Source of the DNA: Balanoglossus misakiensis
Taxonomy: Eukaryota > Hemichordata
Reading direction: 5' to 3'
Assembly (NCBI GenBank): GCA_040954595.2
Contig: CM082587.2
Coordinates: 11,346,001 to 11,410,000 of the forward strand
DNA length: 64,000 nucleotides
Within the stretch, counting starts at the first letter, position 1; each line of letters begins with the position of its first letter. The notes beneath the pieces were generated by a model. That model had not been told where the DNA came from, did not search any database, and was given only the letters and a program-made list of their open reading frames with translations. This document shows positions 13,101 through 25,818 of this stretch, piece by piece. The translations under genes and the position numbers were made by a program.

Positions 13101-14958
13101 AATCTCACTTGATCAACGTTGCTAACGAACGCTAGTGTCTGTCATAGTGTGCCTGGGTTTTAGTCGAGCCAAGCCGTAGGAGATCAGACTTGATCAACGT
13201 GGTCTCTGTACGCGTGTTTCTGCTCTAGAGTGCCGGGGCTTTATCCAAGCCATGCCGTAGAAAATCTGACTTGATCACCGTTGCTAACGTACGCTAGTGT
13301 CTGTCATATTGTGACGAAGATTTAGCCGAGCCAGGCCGTAGAAAAATCGACTTGTTCAACGTTACCAGTGTGCAACTGTTTCTGCTCTAGAGTGTCAGGG
13401 TTTTAGCCGACTTATGCTGTAGGAAATCTGAGTTGATGAATGGGAATTCAATGTTAGAAAACCCGTGTGGAAAGTATCTCTACCCGTTTGAAACTAAGAA
13501 AAGAATTTATTCTTATTTATTTTGTAAAAAAGACAATTTTTCGAAAAAAGTCGAAAATGGTAATTTTGTCTTGGGTGATTCAAATTGTACCGCCTTTTCT
13601 GGAATTTGCAGCACTTTTTACAAGAGAATGACACTTCATGCTCCATAATATTTCCGAAAATGAAGAAAAGAGTTAATTTTTTATGTGTTTTTAAAAATTT
13701 ACCATTTTTGTCAAAATATGGCCAAAATGGCTATTTTTTCTTGAATTCCGTCAATATCTCTGCATTTTTGGAGTGGTCGAAAGTCTTAACATACAATCAA
13801 CATGTCATATATGATCAGGGCACCAAATTCGAAGAACAAAGGTTTTTTTTTTTTTTTTCTAAAAATGACATTTTCAAGGAAAATTTGGTAAAACGCAATT
13901 TTGTCTGCAGTGAGCCAAATTAGGCGGTCTTTTGTGGAATTTGTATCGATATATACATACGAAGAGCATTCTATACTCCATCAGATTTCCGAAAATGTAG
14001 AAAACAGGTATTTTTTGTAATTTTCAAAAAATTACCATTTTGACCAAATTGTGGCTAAAATTGTTATTTTCGTGTTGAATGCTGCCAGTGTCACGGCTTT
14101 TAAAAGTCATAAAAAATGTTAACATACAAGCAATTGTTTATATATGATCAGGTCACCGAATTAAAAAAATAAAGAATGTTTTGCCTAAAAATGACCTTTT
14201 TGGTGCAAAAATGAATAAAACGCAATTTTGTATTAAATCAGCTCATTCATAGTGCATTTTTTATAATCAGCACAATTTTTACATATAATAGAAATTTCAT
14301 ACATCATCAGATATCCAAATATGAAAAAATGATTTAGATTTTAGATGATTGTCCAAAATTAGCTGATATCTAATAAATGTAGTATTGAACCGTTCTGTTC
14401 CCCCCCCCCCTTCATTATATGCGGTACGCCGATGTCAGCTTACCCGGCAGTACTGCAGGCCGTGCCCCCAACTAACGTCGTTTTAAAATAATGCAGTCCT
14501 ACCCGAACAAATGTCGAGTGTTGACCCGCTGTGACTTTCCCTCTTCGGTTTGCCCGACTTAGCCAACGTCTTTGTACTAGAGTGTCGGGTCTTTTGCAGA
14601 GCCAGGCCGAAGGAAATCCGACTTGATCACCGTTGCTAACGAACGCTAGTGTCTGTCATGGTGTGCCGGGGTTTTAGTCGAGCCAGGCCGTAGGAGATCT
14701 GACTTGATCATCGTGGTCAATGTACGCGTGTTTCCGCTCTAAAGTGCCGGGGCTTCAGCTGAGCCAGGCCGTAGGAAACCCGACGTGATTACCGTTGTTA
14801 ACTTACGCCAGTCTGTGTCCTATATATAGTGCCGGGGCATCAGCCGTGCCAGGCCGAAGGAAATGTGAGTAGATCAACGTGGTCTCTGTACGCGTGTTTC
14901 TGCTCTAGAGTGCCAGGGCTTTAGCCAAGCCATGCCGTAGGAAATCTGACTTGATCAA

Positions 14959-14995
14959 CGTTAACACGATTGGAAATATTTTGGGATAATTGGAT
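14959..14995 (+). repeat. Left TSD (CGTT) and left terminal inverted repeat
   Basis: CGTT at 14959-14962 belongs to the satellite and is repeated at 39338-39341. The TIR begins AACACGATTGG and continues with an AT-rich stretch to GGATAATTGGAT. It differs from the right TIR at position 12 (A versus G). Confidence 0.93.
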
Positions 14996-15253
14996 ATAGG
15001 CAAAATGCACATAAAATCTTTGTATTTGACTGAAGCTGCAGTACTTTGTTGGTAGCTCTTGTTTTTTGAATGAAAATTTTGTGAATTGCAACATTTATAA
15101 CAAACAGACATTACAGAATATGATAAAATGAAGAAATTAACAGCAGTTACATTTACAAAAAGACAGTTCATGCTTTTTTGCTCACATTTGTCCAATTATG
15201 CAAAAAATTGTGTATTTTAAAAATACACACAGAAATATGCAACATAATAGCTT
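14996..15253. other. Left subterminal region of the 24.4 kb element
   Basis: About 260 bp of AT-rich, non-repetitive sequence between the TIR and the minisatellite. No coding potential or recognised motif was seen. It is not the mirror of the right subterminal region. Confidence 0.5.
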
Positions 15254-17228
15254 GATAGAGGGTCACGATGGAAGTGGCCTTCAATGCTACTGGATAGAGG
15301 GTCACGATGGAAGTGGCCTTCAATGCTACTGGATAGAGGGTCACGATGGAAGTGGCCTTCAATGCTACTGGATAGAGGGTCACGATGGAAGTGGCCTTCA
15401 ATGCTACTGGATAGAGGGTCACGATGGAAGTGGCCTTCAATGCTACTGGATAGAGGGTCACGATGGAAGTGGCCCTCAATGCTACTGGATAGAGGGTCAC
15501 GATGGAAGTGGCCCTCAATGCTACTGGATAGAGGGTCACGATGGAAGTGGCCTTCAATGCTACTGGATAGAGATAGAGGGTCACATTGGAAGTGGCCCTC
15601 AACGCTACTGGATAGAGGGTCACGATGGAAGTGGCCCTCAATGCTACTGGATAGAGGGTCACGATGGAAGTGGCCTTCAATGCTACTGGATAGAGATAGA
15701 GGGTCACAATGGAAGTGGCCCTCAATGCTACTGGATAGAGGGTCACGATGGAAGTGGCCCTCAATGCTACTGGATAGAGGGTCACGATGGAAGTGGCCCT
15801 CAATGCTACTGGATAGAGGGTCACGATGGAAGTGGCCTTCAATGCTACTGGATAGAGATAGAGGGTCACGATGGAAGTGGCCCTCAATGCTACTGGATAG
15901 AGGGTCACGATGGAAGTGGCCCTCAATGCTACTGGATAGAGGGTCACGATGGAAGTGGCCTTCAATGCTACTGGATAGAGATAGAGGGTCACAATGGAAG
16001 TGGCCCTCAATGCTACTGGATAGAGGGTCACGATGGAAGTGGCCTTCAATGCTACTGGATAGAGGGTCACGATGGAAGTGGCCCTCAATGCTACTGGATA
16101 GAGGGTCACGATGGAAGTGGCCTTCAATGCTACTGGATAGAGATAGAGGGTCACAATGGAAGTGGCCCTCAATGCTACTGGATAGAGGGTCACGATGGAA
16201 GTGGCCCTCAATGCTACTGGATAGAGGGTCACGATGGAAGTGGCCTTCAATGCTACTGGATAGAGGGTCACGATGGAAGTGGCCCTCAATGCTACTGGAT
16301 AGAGGGTCACGATGGAAGTGGCCTTCAATGCTACTGGATAGAGATAGAGGGTCACGATGGAAGTGGCCCTCAATGCTACTGGATAGAGGGTCACGATGGA
16401 AGTGGCCTTCAAAGCTACTGGATAGAGATAGAGGGTCACGATGGAAGTGGCCCTCAATGCTACTGGATAGAGGGTCACGATGGAAGTGGCCCTCAATGCT
16501 ACTGGATAGAGGGTCACGATGGAAGTGGCCTTCAATGCTACTGGATAGAGATAGAGGGTCACAATGGAAGTGGCCCTCAATGCTACTGGATAGAGGGTCA
16601 CGATGGAAGTGGCCCTCAATGCTACTGGATAGAGGGTCACGATGGAAGTGGCCTTCAATGCTACTGGATAGAGATAGAGGGTCACAATGGAAGTGGCCCT
16701 CAATGCTACTGGATAGAGGGTCACGATGGAAGTGGCCCTCAATGCTACTGGATAGAGGGTCACGATGGAAGTGGCCTTCAATGCTACTGGATAGAGGGTC
16801 ACGATGGAAGTGGCCCTCAATGCTACTGGATAGAGGGTCACGATGGAAGTGGCCCTCAATGCTACTGGATAGAGGGTCACGATGGAAGTGGCCTTCAATG
16901 CTACTGGATAGAGGGTCACGATGGAAGTGGCCCTCAATGCTACTGGATAGAGGGTCACGATGGAAGTGGCCTTCAATGCTACTGGATAGAGGGTCACGAT
17001 GGAAGTGGCCCCAAATGCTACTGGATAGAGGGTCACGATGGAAGTGGCCCTCAATGCTACTGGATAGAGGGTCACGATGGAAGTGGCCTTCAATGCTACT
17101 GGATAGAGATAGAGGGTCACAATGGAAGTGGCCCTCAATGCTACTGGATAGAGGGTCACGATGGAAGTGGCCCTCAATGCTACTGGATAGAGGGTCACGA
17201 TGGAAGTGGCCTTCAATGCTACTGGATA
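15254..17228 (+). repeat. Minisatellite, 39-bp unit with 45-bp variants, about 49 copies
   Basis: The consensus unit begins GATAGAGGGTCACGATGG, continues AAGTGGCCYTCAATG and ends CTACTG (39 bp). About ten units are 45 bp because GATAGA is duplicated. Two point variants mark the units: CCT versus CTT after GTGG, and GTCACGATGG versus GTCACAATGG. All unit lengths are multiples of three and units lack stops, so four of the six frames are open for about 2 kb. The resulting 650-690 codon ORFs are a by-product of the repeat. It lies just inside the left TIR, downstream of gene A's 3' end. Conservation is very high, so expansion is recent or still under way. Confidence 0.96.
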
Positions 17229-18034
17229 ATTTTCTGACAAAATAACAAACATAATACATGTTTTAAAATTGTATCACACACTTATTTATTTATAAAACAC
17301 TGCTAGAAAGGTAAATGACCAGTAATATATATATATATATATAAAGAAATACAATCATTAAAATATTAAAAATGTCAGTCATATCTTACAAGCTTTACTT
17401 TTGTATGAGTCTCAAATGTCTTTAATTGCAAACCTCTTGACTACTTTAGCATCTGTAAAAACACTGTAAATGAGATGTGTCCCCTTTGTTCAGAATTTGT
17501 ACAATCACTTATAAAATATGTACATGCCATGGGATTCATTATTATATATACGTGTACTTGAACAATTTGTAGGACTGTTGGACTTTCACACGACAACTTT
17601 GGTCAGTACTGGTATGAAATTTATCACATGTTTGGCATAACTGAGCCAAGTGTGAATTTTAGCTCAACAAAAGATTAAATATTTCACATAATACAATATA
17701 AATTTCGTACAGCTTGAAATTAGTGTTTGATATTAAAATGACATATGGAACTTGGTTGTCTATGCCAGAGTTCACAGTGGCTTCACTGTACGCTAAATAT
17801 ATAAGATGCATTTGGGTAGACCTGTCTTTAATGTTCTGAAGATAAAGTTTATAAAGTCCTACGGTTTGATTTTCAGCAAAATCATGCATCTAATGGTTGG
17901 TGAAAAAAACGTATTGAGATACCAATCGCCTGGCGACATATATACCAAATTACACTTTGATACCCCCTCCCCCACAATAATAGGCATTGAAATCTGTTTC
18001 AAGACCAGTGAGTGGAGTCTGTTGTCTGTTGTTT
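17229..18034. other. Non-coding stretch between the minisatellite and the gene A stop codon
   Basis: Probable 3' flank or UTR of gene A, which is transcribed leftward. It holds an (AT)n run at about 17326-17342 and TTTATT words near 17283-17290 that read as AATAAA on the minus strand. A 76-codon minus-strand ORF at 17659-17889 shows no recognisable feature. Nothing else is supported. Confidence 0.4.
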
Positions 18035-20255
18035 TCAGTCACTTTCTACCATCTCTTGCTGTGCTTCATGGTAGCGTTCCTTCAATGTTGTTTGTGTGGC
18101 TTTGGGTAGTACACTACCTTGTGTTAACTGAAAATCCCAAAAAATGGCAGATTGTATCCACACAGTTTCAACATTTGGCTTTCTGTTTCGGCCCGCTCCA
18201 CAAAAGGCTGGTTTCCACAAAGCAGACCAAGAACCTGAATACCAATGCAGCTGAAATGTTTCCTCTTCTGAGTTTACAGCGACAACTTTTCCAAGTTGAG
18301 GGATTTGTTTTAAACTGGGAATGTACACAGCCACAAACATATCTTCCTGTAACGTTTCAAAGTTGTCAACATTCAAGACTGCATTGGTATCCAATCCATT
18401 CCTATTGTTACAATCTCCTTGGTCATTTGTTGCCCTACTAATTGGTCGTGGTGTCCTTCCAATAATGACCTATTAAAAAGAAAAAAAAAGAATAAAATAC
18501 TTTTAGAGGTCTTTTTTATAAGATTGATAAGATTTAACACTTTATTTATCACATTGAGTTTTCACTTTTCATAATTTTTCTTTCCAAAATGACTTTGCTA
18601 TTAACAATAAAGAAAAAAAATCATGATCAAGCCTGTCATGAAAAATAGTCCCCTTTAAAGGTGAAGTTACCCTTTAATTTAGCTTTTCTAGTTGAAATGG
18701 CTGATAGTCTAAAAGAGAATTGAATTTTTTTCAGGCAAACTCCAAACCCAGGGCAAGTTCAGTCTAGCTGAACCTAATTTTGGCATGTACAGACATCTAC
18801 TCCTTTGCCGTCGACAGGAATAATTTTACTTTGCCAATATACTAAGTACGTGCTGCCCACATTAAAGGGACAAAGTCTCTCTCTTAATTAAAACATAAGT
18901 AAAACATTTTATTTTCGCAAGTTGAATTTTTGAATTTTTCACTTGTGTGTTTCTGCAAGTGGGATGGAAGTTGTGTGTGGTTGAATGTTGATTCACTATA
19001 TATCCACATGTACATTTTCAGAACACTATTTATCATTAGTGTAATTCTGTCTTGAACCAGTGATAGTTACAATTAAAATGCTACTTACATCATCACACTC
19101 TCTTTCAATTCTTGTCCTGATCACTTCAAGGTGGCTTGGTAGTGTCTGTTCTGTTTCCATTTGCCTTCTTTGGTCTGCTGCTTCAATCAGATCATGGAAA
19201 AACCATGTTGTTGGTCTGTTTGGTGGAACCTACAAGTGAATCAGAGTGCATAATATATAATTATCCACGAAAGAAAAACTCGAGCAGTTAGGAAAACGCT
19301 TATCTGCAACAAGCCATGTCTTCAAATTTATCATGTTCTTTGCGGCGGACACATGAACTGACAGATAGATGGGCAGATTGACCATACCCCCCTCCCCCAG
19401 GACTGGACAGAGCCCAGTCCCCCTGACGCTGTCCGCAAAGACTAAGAAAAATTGTGAGTTTATAGTTAATTCACCACTCAAAGGAATTATGCTTTTCAAA
19501 AGGAATGTTATATTGCATGTTCTTTCTCTGCAATATGTGTTCTGAAAATAACTGTCATATCCAGTATGCCTTTTATGTCTGAAGTATAACACACCTATTC
19601 ATATATTTCAACATTTTCCACAAAGTCCCTCAGGCACTCTCTGTCAGCATCCCTGGGTATTCTCCATTCATAACTGTCTGGGATATCCTTCTTTAGCTTC
19701 ACAGGGTCCATTTTTTCTATGCATGGCTGTACAAAATCTGGAACGTCATTGATATCTGGCACACTCTATGAGATAAACAGCATGTACATTGATCAGTACT
19801 ACAATTTTAAAATATTTTCAGTTCAGGCAAAAGGATTTTTGTAAATTGTAACTGGTGGAAATATTTTGATTCAAAATTGCCCAATTGCTCTCATGATATG
19901 ACAGAAGTCGATCTCATTAAAATAAGTTTAAAAATGTCAAATCAGCTCAGTACTAATATTGCATGGTCCCCCTTTTCATGTTACGTCTTCAGGGCACTGC
20001 AAACTTCTATATTGATGCATATAAATCATATAATATAAATACCTGTAAGCACTTTAGCCCCAAACTTTCATCAATTGGTGTGGTGGTTCCCTGCTGATAC
20101 TGGACTGTTGGCCTCCAGACAGATGTAGAGTAGTGCCGATAACGCATTCTGGTCTGCCCATCTACTTTCTTGAACTGAAAACACAATGGTTTCGACTGTC
20201 CTCTGAAATATTTGCTCATGTGTGGGACCAACCACTTTTTAATATCAAACACATG

Positions 20256-20775
20256 AGTTACTGTCGATCATTGTGCAATAAATCCACAGCTATCAACGAA
20301 TTCCTGCAAGACTGTCATTTGGATGTTTTAATGCTTGCTGAAACGTGGCTTCGTGACGATGACAGTGATTCATCCCTCATCAATGAAAATCTGCCACCAG
20401 GCTATAGCATCATCAGTGTTCCGCGTAAAGGTCGTGGGGGAGGCATCGCTACGATTTTTAAATCTTCACTGTCAGTGTCACAATGTCCACCTTCTACCTC
20501 AATCAAGTCGTTTGAATTAATGGAGGTACGTATAAAAACTCCATCGTCGCATATCACACTAGCCACGGTTTACCGTCCTCCTCCGAATAAAACAAATGGT
20601 TTCACTGTTGATGACTTCGTTAATGACTTCACTGACTTCTTGTCTTCTCATCTCACCAACAACGCCCCTCTTGTCATCACTGGCGACTTCAATTTTCATA
20701 TTGACAATCTGAACTGCCCAAATGCCCGGAAATATCATGACATGTCGGCCTTGTTGACGAGTGCTCAGGTAACCA
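20256..20775 (+). pseudogene. LINE endonuclease (APE-type) fragment
   Basis: The translated fragment matches the AP-endonuclease-like domain of CR1/L2 LINEs. It has AETWL near the start, a RGRGGGIA loop, ATVYRPP, and VITGDFNFHID, which contains the catalytic D-x-N motif. It ends at SALLTSAQ before the final SDH-type motif, which is absent. The ORF then runs into unrelated codons and stops at 20798. Confidence 0.8.
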
Positions 20776-20917
20776 AAAACAATTATTCAAGGTCGTAAAG
20801 GGACTGCTTGGTCACAATAACACATCCACTGTACTACCAAAACATGATGATTCTCTGGAATTAGCAAATCGTTTTGCAAAATTCTTCATTAATCGCGTAA
20901 AATCACTAACTATAAAT

Positions 20918-22561
20918 ATGGGCAATTCCATTCGACATCATTCACAACCACAAACTGAATTGAAATCCGATTGTCGCCTTAATGCCTTTGAGCCTACAAC
21001 AGCTGATGAAATTGACAAGGTTATTCGTGCATCGCCTTCATCTACTTGTCGCCTTGATCCGATTCCTACCAAGATCTTCAAACATTCTGACATTTTACAA
21101 GTTTTGTTACCACATATCACAGAAATCTTCAATAACTCTCTGCAGTATGGTGCTGTACCTCCTCATTTCAAGGAAGCCATCGTTAAACCTCTACTTAAAA
21201 AGCCATCTCTTGATCATGAAGTTCTCAAAAATTTCCGTCCTGTATCCAACCTGCCGTTTTTGTCGAAGATCCTGGAACGTGTTTTTGCCAAGAGACTGAC
21301 TTCTCACATTGTCAACCATTCATTGGACGAGCCTTTGCAATCTGCTTACAAGCCAGGACACAGTACTGAGACTGCTCTCCTCAAAGTAACAAATGACATT
21401 TTGCTTGCTCTTGATGAAAAAAGAGATGTTTTCTTGGTATTACTCGATCTTTCCGCAGCATTTGACACTGTGAACCATACCATTTTACTCAATCGCTTAA
21501 GAGACCGCTTCGGTCTCTCAGATACTGTTCTCATGTGGTTTAAGTCATACCTTTCCAATCGTAGTCAGTGTGTACTTGTAAATTCCACCCAATCACCTTT
21601 TTATCCGCTCGACACTGGGGTACCACAGGGATCAGTTCTTGGTCCCATACTTTTCAATATGTACACGTCTCCATTAGGTGAATTAGTTCAAAGTCATGGT
21701 TGTCTTTATAGTTTTTATGCAGATGACTCTTCACTTTATATGTCTTTTAGTAAAGACAACGCAGCAAGAACTGTTTCAAATCTTGAACTTTGTATTTCTG
21801 ATGTTAGGTTTTGGATGTCTGAAAACTTCTTGTGCTTAAACGATGATAAGACTGAATTTGTTATTTTCTCTGGTATTTTGGGTGATCTGTCTGCTAGAGG
21901 GATTTCAGAAATTCGTGTTGGCGATTCTCTGATTCCCGTCCATTGTCAGGCTAAGAGCCTTGGAGTGATCCTTGACTCTTGTCTGACAATGAAGCCACAT
22001 ATTAGACTGATCTGCCGCTCTGCCACTTTTCATTTACGTCGCATTGCGCTTATCCGCAAATATTTATCTCATTCAGCTACAGAGCAATTAGTTCATGCAT
22101 TCACTACGTCTCGAATTGATTCATGTAATTCACTTTTATTTGGGCTCCCGAAGTATTCAATCAACCGTATCCAACGCGTTCAGAATATTGCTGCTAGAAT
22201 TGTAACTCGTTCTAAAATCACCTGTCACATCACTCCAATTTTGTATCAGTTGCACTGGCTACCTGTTACAGAGCGTATTGTTTTTAAGATGTTAGTTCTC
22301 ATTTTTAAATCCATTCATAAACTTGGTCCAATCTATCTTTCTAGCATGACTAATCTATATGTTCCATGTCGCAATTTAAGGTCAGCTGATCAGTTCAAAC
22401 TCTGCCCTGTTCGATCACGCACCAAGAGTTATGGTGATCGTGCTTTTACTGTTGCTGCTCCAATTCTTTGGAATAATCTTCCACTCACCATTCGCCAGGC
22501 ACCAGACTTATCTGTTTTTAAATCAAATGTTAAAACTTTACTTTTTAAATCTGTTTTTTAG
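20918..22561 (+). pseudogene. LINE reverse transcriptase (CR1/L2 clade)
   Basis: This is an uninterrupted 547-codon frame, also open upstream to about 20790. Motifs in order: NFRPVSNLPFLSKILERV, QSAYKPGHSTETALLK, LLDLSAAFDTVNH (catalytic Asp), GVPQGSVLGPILF, FYADDSSLYMSF (YADD box), LCLNDDKTEF, then HWLPVTERI and YGDRAFTVAAPILWNNLP at the C-terminus. The domain looks catalytically complete, but it lacks a joined endonuclease and a natural start, so it is classed as part of a defective copy. Confidence 0.85.
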
Positions 22562-22958
22562 CCATTTGTTGTATTGTACTTTTGCTTTAAGCGTCATTGA
22601 TCACATTTTTTTGTGGATACTGACGCTATACAAATAAATTATTATTATTATTTATTATTACATGTTTCACGAAGACAGGTACATTATAACAGCCAGTGAT
22701 AATCCGCTCCATATCTGCAGACAAAAAAAATCACAGGGGTGTTTAATAGGTAATAATATTCCTGGTTTCAGATCAGGCTGTACCATTATATTACCTTGAG
22801 GACAACAGTAAAATTGTGCAGTTCCAATAACATGCTTTACACAAGTGCATCAGGCATATCAGAATGACTTTAATTGGATTTTTTTCTCCTGTGGTCTTCC
22901 ATGCTTTGAAGGCATCCAAACTATAAGCCAGTTCCTTCATATCACCAAACAGCCCGTG

Positions 22959-23016
22959 ATATCATTATAACATATCTCCTATTCTCTATATCATTATTAC
23001 ATATCTCCTATTCTCT
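22959..23016. repeat. 29-bp tandem duplication in gene A intron 6
   Basis: Two adjacent copies of ATATCATTATWACATATCTC followed by CTATTCTCT, at 22959-22987 and 22988-23016, differ at one position. It lies in the intron between exons 6 and 7 of gene A. The rest of that intron shows nothing notable. Confidence 0.85.
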
Positions 23017-23537
23017 AGATCTAACCTTTTATTTTACTTTTGAACACTGACCTGAATGATGATTGTGTAGATATTGGCCCTACTGTATCTCAGATTCTAC
23101 ACGCTTAGAATGAGAGTTCTAATGACACTAAAATGATTACTTGTCTGTCATTCTGTGCTGAGAACACCAGAGTTATATTCAGAACACAACACTTCCTGTT
23201 TTGTGATTGTAGTTTTTTAACCAATTATAGACAAATATGTCTGTCATCCAAATTTCAAAGCAATTTGGCAAGCCAATTCAGAGTGGATTCTTTACCATAT
23301 GTGAAGAAAATTGCCAAGATACAAAATTAAGAAAAGTATATGAAGTCTCAACCTTAGGTACCTGTTCACCAATTTGCCTAGTAGTGAGATTTTATTTTTG
23401 ACCATTTTTACACGTTTTTGTTTACTTAATTGCATATTTTTGCAGATTTAGAATATGAACTATAAAGTAGCTGATTTTATCAGTCAAAAAGTGATAATCA
23501 TACAATCTTAATCGAAAGTTGATGACAACTGTCTCAC

Positions 23538-25132
23538 CTGCCATAGTATACACATTTGTCTTCCGGAGTAGTTTACTAATGCATGAGAACAGTTGATCAA
23601 TATCTTCATGTGTGTGTCCAACTGGTAGGAAGTGGAAGTCAACCTGCAAGAGAACACAAAAGAACTCATTCAATCAGTTTTAAGGGGTATGTTTACGTAT
23701 CTATCAAAACTATGTATTCAATACACTTCAACATCGATGGAGCATAAGATTGACAGTTATGCGCAGGGTCGACACATGTCAAATATATATATACATTCAA
23801 TGCATAGTGTAGCATAAACAATGTCATGTTCAAAATCATGAAGTGACAATATCTGACTTGAAAGAAACGTACATTTCTACTGATTTCAAAAAAACATGAT
23901 CAGCATATACTTGACGAACTGCATGAGATATTAAACTAAATTCTATCATTAAAATTTATACACTCATAAGAATGATTAACATTTTGCAATTGTAAGAAAA
24001 GGGCTCCTACACACATCAGCTGTTCACAGGGGTGAGCAAATTCATTGGTCTAAGGTCTGGGACTAATATTTATGCAAGGTTAAACCACAGAGATTTTTTT
24101 TGTCTGGTCTGATGGACCCACTAACATAAAGTTAAAAATCAAAGAAGTGACAACTGCCAGAGCCTTTGACTGTAACAGGGGTGTGAGAGTACCCTTTTGT
24201 TCATTTGAAAGGATTTGATCTGTCATGAACAAACCCCGAGTCCAGTTTACATCAAGTTTAAAAGGATAGCAGCTCTAACTTTTGAAAATAAGTTTACTCT
24301 ATTCATGTTACACATTGTGACCTGTTTGTCTAAATAACTATACTGAATCATGCAGAATCACCTGATGACTGACCTCAGTGAACAACCTGTGGCAATTCCT
24401 CATACCCAAATGGACAGAAATTAAACAATGGGGACAAACGATATGCAATGTAATTGACCAACAATATAGTAATGGTACAGTTTGCATGCAACTGTACATG
24501 AAGTAAATAAATTATTACCTGGTCAAATATGTTCAACTCAACCAGAAGATGTCCAAGAGACAGCATGTATCTATTCTTGTTCTCCCGGTAACAATTGTCC
24601 ATCTGGGCAAACAATCTCCTTGATAGTCTGACTTTGTTGTCTACTAAAGTCTGCAAAATGAGGTTCATCGACAGATTGCTGTCATGTGGAAAGTTCAGTA
24701 CATCCAAATACGCTGGCACTATCTTGCCCCCTGGTACATTTGTGTGAATGATATTTCCTAAAATGTAAAAATATGAATGTGTAGGTGTTCAGTAAAAAAC
24801 AAACGGAGCAAAAGATAATTGACTGACAATAATTCATGTGTAACACAGTGGGGTACATTTGCACAACAAAACCTCATGATGTGTCATTTGACTGACGTAC
24901 ACATAACCAAAGAAAACATACAGATGCCATGGCCAACCAACCCTTCTAAAATCTTATCTTACCAGTAAGATGAAGTCTTATACGAGCAAGACATGCAGTC
25001 AACTTGTCATTCTCAACAAGATGGGGAATACAGGTTTTTGCTTGGTCCATGCCATCTTGGATTATACACATTACTTCATCTGCCTCTTTTCTAGCTTGTT
25101 CTCGTGTATTGTGGTACACCCGTCTTTCAATC
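23538..25132 (-). other. Putative catalytic core exons of gene A (exons 4-6)
   Basis: Three consecutive exons each carry one conserved acidic motif. Exon 4 (25132-24963) has IIQDGMDQAKTCIPHL. Exon 5 (24757-24519) has LFAQMDNCYRENKNRY after a NFPHDSNLSMN segment. Exon 6 (23643-23538) has LPVGHTHEDIDQLFS. The spacing (about 84 and 39-42 residues between acidic positions) and the predicted alternation of strands and helices would suit an RNase H-like transposase core. No stop or frameshift occurs in these three exons. Confidence 0.65.
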
Positions 25133-25802
25133 CTGTAAAGAAACAATGAAAATATAATTGTGTACACAACATACATATTTTTCATTGAGTTAAACCTGCA
25201 TTTACACCCTACGGTAATGAAAACAGTCCATTTTAGTAAAAGTGACTATTTCAGAAAAACTCATGAGCTGGTCTGTAACATTAAAGAGATTTTCAGGGGT
25301 TAATTATAGTCCATTCTATCAAATCGTCATGAAAGCATACCGGTACTTCTCAATTAAAACTGAATAAAAAATATTTCTAAAGACATTTGTCAAGCTTGTC
25401 CGATTACATTTTCATACACAATCTAGTTTTTTTTAGTTCCCCAAACTGTATACTTACTCAACCTGCTGCACATGTGTGTCAATCAAATTCTTTATCTTCT
25501 CTCTTTCCGTTGCTGTTCTTGCCCGAGCAAGGTCCTCCTTCAGCTGAACACATATGCTACATTTCACAAATTCTTGACGCTGTAAAATCAGAAAAAAAAT
25601 CACATCAATGATACATTATTTACACTTGATCTATTCATTGATACAATCAAGAATGTTAACTTTCTTTGATACATATGGTCTACTGCTGATCTAATTACCT
25701 CTAAAATAGGACAGCAAAGCAATTTAAGTACTATATAGCAGAAAGTATGCCCAATTGGTGGTTGCATGTTTTAGGTTGAAAATGACAAAAGTTGCCCTAA
25801 AC

Positions 25803-25818
25803 ACCCCCCCCCCCCCCC
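25803..25818. repeat. Poly(C) tract in gene A intron 2
   Basis: A run of about 16 C, followed by TCTGG. On the transcribed strand it is a G run, so it is prone to polymerase slippage or assembly error. No function is inferred. Confidence 0.8.

Larger units (their letters stand above)
1..14962. repeat. 2.05 kb tandem satellite, block 1 (7 full units plus a partial)
   Basis: The marker CATACATCAT recurs at 1, 2051, 4101, 6149, 8199, 10245, 12294 and 14298, giving periods of 2050, 2050, 2048, 2050, 2046, 2049 and 2004 bp. Units are near-identical. Each has a GC-richer half of ~80-bp subrepeats, an AT-rich half, and a variable C-tract after GAACCGTTCTGT. The last unit is cut at 14962 by the 24.4 kb transposon and resumes at 39342. 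Short ORFs of 60-80 codons recur in every unit, but they follow the repeat and are not supported as genes. No RNA gene or protein gene was seen. Confidence 0.97.
20256..22659 (+). mobile_element. CR1/L2-type LINE, 5'-truncated and internally deleted, inside gene A exon 7
   Basis: The insertion is flanked by ACATG (20251-20255 and 22660-22664). Removing it restores the gene A codons KHVFDIKKW in frame. It begins within an endonuclease domain (SYCRSLCNKS...LDVLMLAETWL, GRGGGIA, ITGDFNFH). That domain stops at about 20775 and is joined out of frame to the reverse transcriptase part, so the rest of the endonuclease and the linker are missing. The 3' end has CTATACAAATAAATTATTATT and an (ATT)n tail, typical of CR1/L2 relatives. 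It lies antisense to gene A and cannot move autonomously. Confidence 0.9.

Noticed and set aside
15254-17228. CRISPR-like array
   Set aside because: Units are contiguous and near-identical without unique spacers, in a eukaryotic transposon.
15168-17259. Four 650-694 codon ORFs on both strands over the minisatellite
   Set aside because: They exist only because each unit length is a multiple of three and has no stop in four frames. There is no non-repetitive coding sequence at either end.
17806-18441. 211-codon plus-strand ORF
   Set aside because: It is antisense to exon 10 of gene A, whose frame and splice phases are supported.
19230-19592. 120-codon minus-strand ORF
   Set aside because: It lies in intron 8 of gene A. 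Both neighbouring exons splice in frame across it and it shows no domain.
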